Assembly: GCA_018242525.1 (NCBI GenBank)
Contig: JAFEBS010000017.1
Span: 223,106-287,105 of the forward strand
Length of the DNA stretch: 64,000 nucleotides
Reading direction: 5' to 3'
Source: Planctomycetota bacterium
GTDB lineage: Bacteria > Planctomycetota > Planctomycetia > Planctomycetales > Planctomycetaceae
The notes below the pieces were generated by a model, which made no database searches, was not told where the DNA came from, and saw nothing but the letters and a program-made list of their open reading frames with translations. Positions within the stretch are counted from its first letter, which is position 1; every line of letters starts with the position of its first letter. Shown in pieces: positions 57,624-64,000 of the stretch. The position numbers and the translations under genes were made by a program.

Positions 57624-59108
57624 ATGGGTCGACAATCGTCTCGTCGCGAGTTCATGAAAAACACATCGGCGATCGGAGCTGCGCTCTTCGTCGGGGGAGC
57701 CGTCGATCTGCGAGGTCAGGAACGATCGGCCAACGAGCAGCTCAACGTCGCAAACTTCGGTGTCGGCGGCAAGGGAGCCAGTGATTCCAGCAATGCCGCG
57801 ACGTTCGGGAACGTCATCGCCATCTGCGATGTCGATCGCAACACGCTGGAAAGCAAGGGGAAGTCCAAAGGCTTTGAAGAAGCCGAGAAGTTCACCGATT
57901 ATCGGGAGCTGATGGAAAAGTATGGCAAGAAGATCGACATTGCCACGATCAGCACTCCGGACCACATGCATGGCCCCATCACCTTGGCGGCCATGCGACT
58001 GGGAATCAGTTGCTATACCCAGAAGCCGCTCACCCGGACCATCTACGAAGCCCGGTTGCTGGCCACCGTCGCCGAACAAACCGGCGTCTGCACTCAGATG
58101 GGCAACCAGGGAACGGCCCTGGATTCCTCACGCGAAGCGATCGCCCAGATCCAGTCGGGCGTGCTGGGGACGTTGAAGGAAGTCTTCGCCTGGTCGAATC
58201 GTCCGGTTTGGGCGCAGGGGCCCGGTCGCCGGATGGATATGGCCAAGTTCGCTGCTCAGGCGATGAAGGACGATCCCGAAAACGCCGAAAAGCTCGTCGC
58301 CAAGAAGAAGGAAGAAATCGCCAAGGCCCTGGAACGGATCGATTGGAAGGCCTGGCTGGGTGTGGCACCACCACGCGAATTCTGGCCTGGCCTGTACCAC
58401 ACGTTCCAGCATCGCGGCTGGTGGGACTTCGGGACCGGCGCCCTGGGCGACATGGCCTGCCATCAATTGACCGTGCCATTTGCCTCGTGCGGACTGCGCG
58501 ATCCAATCTCCGTCGTTGCCAAGTCCACCGGACACGACTTCGACAGTTTCCCGGCCAGCTCGATCATCAAGTTCGAGTTCCCCGAAACTTCGGAACGCCC
58601 CGCTCTGCCATTCTGGTGGTATGACCGCAAGGGGAACAAGCCGCCGATGGAAGTCTTCTCCAAGCACGGCATCACCAACGTCTCGGACAGCGGTGTGCTG
58701 GTCGTGGGCGAGAAGGGTGCCTTCTACAGTTCCGACGACTACTGCGGTGTCTATGCCCTGAAGGGTGTCGACAAGGTCAAGGTCGACTACGAAAAAGCGG
58801 AGAACAAGGGGAACAACGACCTGAACAACATGTACGAGTTGTTCCGTGCCAAGCGGGCCGGCGATCCCAAGATCTGCAAGTCGAACTTCGTCGACCGTGC
58901 AGGTCCGCTGTCCGAAACCATCCTGCTCGGCAATCTCGCTGTCTGGGCCGCCGCAACGGGCGGAGAGAACGGCGAAATGGGCGACTGGGGTGAGAAGGTC
59001 GAGTGGGATGCCAAGGGTCTGAAGGTCACCAACCTGGCGTCGCTCAAGACGCCCCGCGTTGCCGACCTGATCAAGCCGGTCTACGCCGAAGGTCATCGGC
59101 TGGACTAA
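57624..59108 (+). CDS. Gfo/Idh/MocA-family oxidoreductase with twin-arginine signal
   Basis: A 494-residue protein with an N-terminal Tat signal (SSRREFMKNTSAIGAALFVGG), so it should be exported folded with its NAD(P). The Rossmann start is LNVANFGVGGKGASDS, and the catalytic-region motif is CYTQKPLTRTIYEARLL, with Gln where the family usually has Glu before Lys-Pro. TPDHMHG and WWDFGTGALGDMACH are typical of the planctomycete secreted group. It probably oxidises a sugar or cyclitol; substrate unknown. AGGAG is 7 bases before the ATG. A strong terminator follows. Confidence 0.9.
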   Translation: MGRQSSRREFMKNTSAIGAALFVGGAVDLRGQERSANEQLNVANFGVGGKGASDSSNAATFGNVIAICDVDRNTLESKGKSKGFEEAEKFTDYRELMEKYGKKIDIATISTPDHMHGPITLAAMRLGISCYTQKPLTRTIYEARLLATVAEQTGVCTQMGNQGTALDSSREAIAQIQSGVLGTLKEVFAWSNRPVWAQGPGRRMDMAKFAAQAMKDDPENAEKLVAKKKEEIAKALERIDWKAWLGVAPPREFWPGLYHTFQHRGWWDFGTGALGDMACHQLTVPFASCGLRDPISVVAKSTGHDFDSFPASSIIKFEFPETSERPALPFWWYDRKGNKPPMEVFSKHGITNVSDSGVLVVGEKGAFYSSDDYCGVYALKGVDKVKVDYEKAENKGNNDLNNMYELFRAKRAGDPKICKSNFVDRAGPLSETILLGNLAVWAAATGGENGEMGDWGEKVEWDAKGLKVTNLASLKTPRVADLIKPVYAEGHRLD

Positions 59109-59123
59109 TCGGGTTTTGCTCAC

Positions 59124-59158
59124 ATGGGCGCACGCATCTTGCGTGCGCCCATTTTTTT
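59124..59158 (+). terminator. Rho-independent terminator after the Gfo/Idh/MocA gene
   Basis: A 13-base perfect stem ATGGGCGCACGCA / TGCGTGCGCCCAT with a TCT loop and seven T at the end, 15 bases after the stop. Confidence 0.95.
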
Positions 59159-59216
59159 CATTCGTCAACCGGTGGACTTGCGTCCACCGCTCAGAACATG
59201 GGACGGGCAAGGAATC

Positions 59217-60599
59217 ATGTTGAATCTGTATCCGTCGCGGGAAGTTGCCGCGCGCGTCGCTTCGGGATTGCTCGGCCTGACCCTTTTTGTTGCGGTCGGC
59301 TGCAAGCCACAATCGGGTACGCCAGGAGGCGGAAGCTCGACAACCGTCACTCCTCCCACCAATCAGGCACCGATCACCGAAACCCCCAAGGTCGACAGTG
59401 CTGAGAAGAAGCCTGCCGCGACCGCCGCCGCCACCGACGTGAAGTCCGCCCGCGACCGAATTGAAGCCCTGGGCAACCGCGCCAAGTGTGTCCCCGCCAA
59501 GGGCGACCTGCTCACGGAAATCGCGATCCAGGATGGATCCAACCTGACCGCCGAAGACTTCGAATTGTTCGGTAAGCTCAGCGATTTGAAGAAGCTTCTG
59601 ATCCTCAATTGCCGTCCTCTGAATGACGAAATGGCCGCGAAGCTCAGCGGTTTGAAGGGCCTGACCAGCCTGGCTCTGACGAACTCGGTCATCAGCAATG
59701 ACTCGGTCGAAATGATCGTCAAGTCGTTCCCCAACCTCACGGATCTCGATCTGTCGTCGAACACCAACATGTCCAATGGTGTCATCAAGATTCTCAGCGA
59801 AGCTCCTCAACTGCAGCGGTTGACACTGGTGCAGAACAAGGTCAACGACATTGGAGCGCAACGGCTGGCCAAATTGACGAATTTGCGGGCGCTGGATCTG
59901 CGGGGGAACATGGAAGCCGGTGACATGGCCCTGGAAGTCGTGTCCGGACTGCCGAAGCTGGTATCGTTCAAGCATCGCAGCACCGCCGTGGGGGACACCG
60001 GTCTGGAGTATCTCAGCCACAACCAGACCATTGAATCCCTGCTGCTGCAGGACTTCATCATCAGCGACCAGTCAGGCCCGTACCTGGCGAAGCTCAGCAA
60101 ACTCGCTCAACTGGAAATCTTCCGCTGCCAGGGATTTGGCAGTGAGGGCGTACTGGCACTCAAGGGGATGGGGCTGAACCGGTTGACTCTGCGTGACCTG
60201 CCCAACGTGGATGACCGGGCGATGGAAGTCTTTGACGACCTACCCAAGTTGAAACGCCTGTACCTGCACGAACTGCCCACGGTCAGCGATGCCGGCCTGA
60301 AGCACCTGGAAGCCTTGAAATCGCTCGAACAGCTCGACATCTGGACCGTACCGCAGATGACCGACGCCTCGGTGGAAGTGATTGCCACCCTTCCCGCGCT
60401 GACCGATCTGACGATTCGTGCGACAGCGGTGACCGACGCGTCGATCGACACGATACTGAAGATGACGAATCTGCAATCGCTAACCTTCAAGGAAAACGGC
60501 TCTGTGACCGCCGAAGGCTTGAAGAAGTTGCACGGCAGGCAGTGGACGAAGCTGGACTTGGGAACGTCGGCAGCATCCGATGAAGCGGCGGGGCAGTAA
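59217..60599 (+). CDS. Leucine-rich-repeat lipoprotein
   Basis: A 460-residue lipoprotein: lipobox VAVGC, a Gly/Ser/Thr/Pro linker of about 40 residues, then roughly 14 leucine-rich repeats of the 24-residue Asp-rich type (for example LTDLDLSSNTNMSNGVIKIL, LQRLTLVQNKVNDIGAQRL, LKRLYLHELPTVSDAGLKHL). Such surface repeat proteins are common in planctomycetes and act in protein-protein contacts; partner unknown. AAGGA lies 5 bases before the ATG at 59217. It converges on trpD with a 22-base gap. Confidence 0.87.
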   Translation: MLNLYPSREVAARVASGLLGLTLFVAVGCKPQSGTPGGGSSTTVTPPTNQAPITETPKVDSAEKKPAATAAATDVKSARDRIEALGNRAKCVPAKGDLLTEIAIQDGSNLTAEDFELFGKLSDLKKLLILNCRPLNDEMAAKLSGLKGLTSLALTNSVISNDSVEMIVKSFPNLTDLDLSSNTNMSNGVIKILSEAPQLQRLTLVQNKVNDIGAQRLAKLTNLRALDLRGNMEAGDMALEVVSGLPKLVSFKHRSTAVGDTGLEYLSHNQTIESLLLQDFIISDQSGPYLAKLSKLAQLEIFRCQGFGSEGVLALKGMGLNRLTLRDLPNVDDRAMEVFDDLPKLKRLYLHELPTVSDAGLKHLEALKSLEQLDIWTVPQMTDASVEVIATLPALTDLTIRATAVTDASIDTILKMTNLQSLTFKENGSVTAEGLKKLHGRQWTKLDLGTSAASDEAAGQ

Positions 60600-60621
60600 C
60601 GTAACCGACGCTGTCGTGACG

Positions 60622-61647
60622 CTATTTTGCTGGACGCGTGAATTCGCCCAGGCGATCACACAGTCTGGAGGCATTTCCATTGTCGATCGCTGCCGCGGCC
60701 AGCGCGACGGCTTCCTGAATCGTCGGAGCCCGATTGGCCGCCAGCAGCGCGGCACCGGCATTGGCGACGACGATGTCCCGGGGAGCCCCCAGTTCACCCG
60801 TCAGGATTCGCCGGATCAGGGCCGCGCTTTCGGCGGCCGTGGTGACGCGTAGTTCTTCCACACGACATGTCGGCAGGCCCAGCGTCACGGTGGTCCAGGT
60901 GTGACGTTGCACGCCAGCCGCGGAAACTTCGAAGACGGTGGTTTCTCCCCACAGGCTGACCTCATCCAGTTCGTCATTGCCGCACACGACCAGAGCCCGG
61001 CTGGCTCCCAGTTGATACAGCGCATTGGCCAGCATTTCGGCCGAGGCGATCCGGCTGGCTCCGACCAGTTGGAAGGCGGCTGCGGCCGGATTCGTCAGCG
61101 GGCCGAGCATGTTGAAGATCGTGCGAAACCCCAATTGCTTGCGAATGGGGGCGGCGTACTTCATCGCCTGATGCAGCAGGGGAGCGAAGCAGAATCCAAT
61201 TCCAACCTGATCGACACACTCCGCCACCTGAACGGGTGAAAGTTGCAGGTTGACTCCCAACGCTTCCAGGACGTCGGCGGACCCGCTGCTGCTGGAGACG
61301 CTGCGATTTCCGTGCTTGGCCACCGGCTGTCCGGCCGCGGCGGCCACCAGGGCGGCGGCCGTGCTGATGTTAAACGTATGCAGCGCGTCGCCACCGGTCC
61401 CGCATGTGTCGAGCAGATTCCCGGTGGTACAGGGAATCAAGCTCGCTCGTTCCCGCATGGCCTGGGCGGCGCCAACCAGTTCTCCCACCGTTTCACCACG
61501 ACACCGCAATGCCGTCAGCAGCGAAGCAATTTCGACTTCGGTGGACCGGCCATCCATGATGGCACCCACGGCGGCCCGCATCGTTTCGGATGAAAGATGT
61601 CGACCGTCGAGCAATTCCAGAATGGCCGTCCGCAGTTCATCGATCAT
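60622..61647 (-). CDS. trpD: Anthranilate phosphoribosyltransferase
   Basis: TrpD transfers the phosphoribosyl group from PRPP to anthranilate in tryptophan synthesis. The 341-residue protein has the PRPP-binding DTCGTGGDALHTFNIST near 80, KHGNRSVSSSSGSADVLEALG near 108, GFCFAPLLHQAM, and NMLGPLTNPA near 165. The ATG at 61647 (MIDELRTAILELLDGR) matches the family start; in-frame extension to 61737 does not. No other trp gene is adjacent, so the pathway genes are dispersed. Confidence 0.95.
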   Translation of the reverse strand: MIDELRTAILELLDGRHLSSETMRAAVGAIMDGRSTEVEIASLLTALRCRGETVGELVGAAQAMRERASLIPCTTGNLLDTCGTGGDALHTFNISTAAALVAAAAGQPVAKHGNRSVSSSSGSADVLEALGVNLQLSPVQVAECVDQVGIGFCFAPLLHQAMKYAAPIRKQLGFRTIFNMLGPLTNPAAAAFQLVGASRIASAEMLANALYQLGASRALVVCGNDELDEVSLWGETTVFEVSAAGVQRHTWTTVTLGLPTCRVEELRVTTAAESAALIRRILTGELGAPRDIVVANAGAALLAANRAPTIQEAVALAAAAIDNGNASRLCDRLGEFTRPAK

Positions 61648-61761
61648 GAATTCAGGTTCCAAAGTTCCGCAGGGTGTTTGTTGGGAGCAACATACCGACC
61701 CGCAGGGCTGGCTTCCAGCCTGGTATTCGGTCGACATCCAGGCATCCGATCAGCGAACTGT

Positions 61762-61959
61762 TCATTCGTTGAACCCTGATCCAGCGGAGTGACTTTGGTG
61801 CCCCCGTCTCCAATTGCGCTTCTCCAATCCCGGTCGTCGATATACGCAATAATGTCCGACGCAAAAGTCCGGCTCCCGATCCAGCGGCTTGTCCGATGCG
61901 TGGAGCAATGTTTCATCGAGGTCGAGGATCAACAAGATCCGAGGATCAGTTATTGTCAT
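61762..61959 (-). pseudogene. Truncated NIF/FCP1-type HAD phosphatase remnant
   Basis: The first 47 codons (61959 down to about 61819) read MTITDPRILLILDLDETLLH, then SDKPLDREPDFCVGHYCVYRR and PGLE. This is the N-terminus of NLI-interacting-factor-like HAD phosphatases with the catalytic DLDET motif. After PGLE the sequence becomes unlike the family (KRNWRRGHQSHSAGSGFNE) and stops, where the intact enzyme would continue for over 100 residues with the remaining HAD motifs. So this is a 5' fragment of a decayed gene. It lies upstream of trpD on the same strand. Confidence 0.65.
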
Positions 61960-62264
61960 GGGATGCGCCAAAGCTCGGCCGGAAGTGTGCCACAAAGTTG
62001 AATTACGGACCGGCGAACCATTTCGTCCGAAACGTGTCTGTTCTGCCGTCCAGTGATCTGTCCATGGACTGCATGCTACTCAGGACATTTCTTCAAGGGG
62101 AGTGGTTCGCTGACAACAGCGAGCAGAAGCAAGGGCGATGACGATGCGGGTTCGACCGGGATTCTGAAGAGCAGGCGCTGGCTGAGGTTCGTTGTTGAAC
62201 GTGACCGCGGCGGAAGGTCTGCCCGGTTCCCGTCCTTCGACCCGAACTTCATGGAGCCCGCGCC
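61960..62264. other. Intergenic region before the PcfJ-like gene
   Basis: About 305 bases with no convincing gene on either strand. A short palindrome GGCTGG-CTT-CCAGCC lies nearby at 61706-61720, between the phosphatase remnant and trpD. Confidence 0.35.
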
Positions 62265-63476
62265 ATGTCCGCGCCCCTGCATCCTTTTTCGGCGCGCCTG
62301 TCCCTGGACGATCGAATTGTCCAGGCTGGTCAACCGCTGACCGTTTCCCGCGATAGCTACTGGAGGCTCATCGGTGCCGTCCGGGCAGCGTCACGTTTAC
62401 TCAGGCCCCGCACCAATCGCGGTCGCACCGATCCGGCAGCGGTCGAACACGTCCTGCTCGGCTGCGTCCGCATGGCACAACACGGCGAGTCCTGGGTGCG
62501 TCCGCCCGAGGAATGGGTGTGTGAAAGTGACAGCTCGTATTGTCAGATCGAGTCGCTCTCCAACCACCTGTTTGCCCGGTATCCGGTCCCTCGTTTCCTG
62601 GCCCGGGCATGGACGATGCCCGGGGACATGTCACGCGAACTCGCGATGTACCGGCACCTGGCGTCGGGTCGCAGCATCCGCGATTTTACGTTGCCGATCC
62701 CGTACAGACTGAGTAAAGCCGCCAGCGTCTGGTTCATGCAGTCCCCGGACGATCTGCTGCCGATGCAGGCGCTGCGCTGGAGTCAGATCCGATCACTTGG
62801 CGGCGATGCTCGACTGGCACGACTGCTGATTTCCCGGACCGTACTCAGCGAACTGACGGCTCAGGAAACGTTCTGGGAATCCGTGATTCGCTTCCTCGTG
62901 AAGCACGCCCCAATCGGGACGGACGAAATCGTCGGCATCATCCAGTTCCTGCACCAGCAGCGTTTTCAACCGGCAGAATTGATTGTTCCGAACGGCGGTC
63001 CGCTCCCGCTACGGCCAGAAATGACATTGGACGGACGCTCGTTGATGTCACTTCGCCGCCTGATGGCCAATTGGCGAGACGAACTGCGGCCCCGGTCTGT
63101 GATGACTGTGTCCCCGTACGGTTCCGCGCAGTGGCCGCGGACGTCGATTCGACCATTTCGCGACTGCCGGGATGGCAAGTTCTGGACGATTGATGAGTTA
63201 CTGACGGACAAGGAACTGCGCGTGGAAGGTGGGATCATGCAACATTGTGTCGGGCTCTACATCCCTCAGTGTGCCAAGCGGCAGACATCCATCTGGTCGC
63301 TCAAGGTCCACGAAGGGGATTCCCATCGCCGCATGCTGACGATCGAAGTCGTTCCGGAGACCAGGCTCATTCGTCAGGCCAAAGGGAAGCGCAACGCACC
63401 ACCGACAGAACCGGCTGCAGACGTGCTGCGAACATGGGCCGAGCAGGAAGGATTGCAGTTTCTGAATCCCGTCTGA
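62265..63476 (+). CDS. PcfJ-domain-containing protein
   Basis: A 403-residue soluble protein. The C-terminal quarter contains the PcfJ-like signature: DKELRVEGGIMQHCVGLYIP, SIWSLKV, RRMLTIEVVPETRLIRQAKGK and NAPPTEPAADVLRTWAEQEGL. PcfJ was first named on an enterococcal conjugative plasmid, and its function is unknown. The N-terminal 280 residues are helical, Arg-rich and not recognised. No other conjugation or plasmid gene is in the window, so it is probably a chromosomal orphan. GGAG lies about 8 bases before the ATG. Confidence 0.75.
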   Translation: MSAPLHPFSARLSLDDRIVQAGQPLTVSRDSYWRLIGAVRAASRLLRPRTNRGRTDPAAVEHVLLGCVRMAQHGESWVRPPEEWVCESDSSYCQIESLSNHLFARYPVPRFLARAWTMPGDMSRELAMYRHLASGRSIRDFTLPIPYRLSKAASVWFMQSPDDLLPMQALRWSQIRSLGGDARLARLLISRTVLSELTAQETFWESVIRFLVKHAPIGTDEIVGIIQFLHQQRFQPAELIVPNGGPLPLRPEMTLDGRSLMSLRRLMANWRDELRPRSVMTVSPYGSAQWPRTSIRPFRDCRDGKFWTIDELLTDKELRVEGGIMQHCVGLYIPQCAKRQTSIWSLKVHEGDSHRRMLTIEVVPETRLIRQAKGKRNAPPTEPAADVLRTWAEQEGLQFLNPV

Positions 63477-63504
63477 CAAACGGAGCGATTCTGCCCTGAC
63501 GTTC

Positions 63505-64000
63505 TCAGAAGTCGATTTTGGCACGCAGGCCCAGGACGATGGCCGTGTTGATGATGTCCGGTCCTGGCGGCAGCGTTCGTTCGCGGGCCGGGGTCAGCAC
63601 CTGCAGGTCCGGGGTCAAGTGGAACCACGGTGTCACGGCAATGTTATAGAAGAGTTCAACGACATGATCATTGCCGATCGGCAATACGACCGGGGCCAAC
63701 TGCTGGACGGGTGACGAATAGTTCACGTAGGCATAGCCGATGCCGAAGGTGTCGCGGGGACGCGACTGAATCGGGCTGCTGCCCCCAAGACCGACATTCA
63801 CAGACCAGCGGATCGGGCTGGGACCGTTATCGGCCAGGCCGACATTTGTGAAAACTCCCCAGGAACGGTTGGGGTTGCCCGGATCGACATACAGCGCCTG
63901 ATCGGCCGAGTACACGATCGACCACGAACCTGTCTGGGTTCCACTGATGAGCTTGAGACCGGAGACTGGATCGAAATACGGAGTGGGTGAAAGATCGGAA
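63505..64000 (-). CDS. OprB-family carbohydrate-selective porin, 5' part outside window
   Basis: The frame is open to the right edge; about 164 C-terminal residues are visible. The alternating beta-strand pattern, RDTFGIGYAYVNYSS, VELFYNIAVTPWFHLTPDLQ and the terminal IVLGLRAKIDF (ending in Phe, an outer-membrane-protein signature) match OprB porins. These form sugar-diffusion channels in the outer membrane. The start and signal peptide lie beyond 64000. Confidence 0.85.
   Translation of the reverse strand, partial: SDLSPTPYFDPVSGLKLISGTQTGSWSIVYSADQALYVDPGNPNRSWGVFTNVGLADNGPSPIRWSVNVGLGGSSPIQSRPRDTFGIGYAYVNYSSPVQQLAPVVLPIGNDHVVELFYNIAVTPWFHLTPDLQVLTPARERTLPPGPDIINTAIVLGLRAKIDF

Noticed and set aside
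58128..60020. A 630-codon minus-strand frame opposite the Gfo/Idh/MocA and LRR genes
   Set aside because: It spans two well-supported plus-strand genes and a perfect terminator; no domain is recognisable in it.

Overview
The window looks like a chromosomal segment of a planctomycete (Planctomycetota). This is inferred from gene content. It carries secreted proteins of typically planctomycete architecture: a beta-propeller dehydrogenase with a C-terminal cytochrome c domain, a Gfo/Idh/MocA oxidoreductase with a twin-arginine signal, a formylglycine-generating-enzyme-like protein, EF-hand and leucine-rich-repeat proteins, and Ser/Thr kinases. It also has many lipoproteins and short dispersed palindromic intergenic repeats. 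No rRNA, tRNA, CRISPR array, phage or integrase gene was recognised.

Layout. 1-11 kb: an FGE-like protein cut by the left edge, apbE and a TlpA-like thioredoxin. On the minus strand follow a UvrD/Rep helicase, a Ser/Thr kinase, an apparent accD-rpe-dehydrogenase operon and a DUF1570-type putative metalloprotease. 11-14.7 kb: a compact minus-strand locus encodes an 8-cysteine secreted protein, a membrane-anchored LolA-like protein, a C39-peptidase/rhodanese fusion and a MauE/DoxX redox membrane protein. I regard this as the best candidate for an undescribed system. 14.8-29.6 kb: a NodU-type carbamoyltransferase, a secretin-signature lipoprotein, speD, an eroded phosphohexomutase homologue, a Rieske protein with an LpxL-type acyltransferase, a cytochrome-c-like lipoprotein, a trypsin-like protease and an EF-hand protein. 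29.7-37.7 kb: a complete F1Fo ATP synthase operon (atpZ-atpI-B-E-F-H-A-G-D-C) with a good promoter. 37.9-48.3 kb: an FHA protein, a metallo-beta-lactamase-fold hydrolase, an RNase HII-like protein with altered signature, a PaaK-like adenylating enzyme with a desaturase, and a kinase/glycosyltransferase gene set. 48.9-64 kb: a double esterase, a MarR regulator, the large dehydrogenase, a Wzc-like P-loop protein, the Gfo/Idh/MocA protein, an LRR lipoprotein, trpD, a phosphatase remnant, a PcfJ-like protein and an OprB porin cut by the right edge.

Functionally the window mixes core metabolism (ATP synthase, accD, rpe, trpD, speD, helicase) with envelope functions. Two families of short palindromic repeats built around GGGGTCTGACCCC lie in gaps throughout; one supplies the stop codon of the MarR gene. 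Function calls come from motifs read by eye; no database search was possible.
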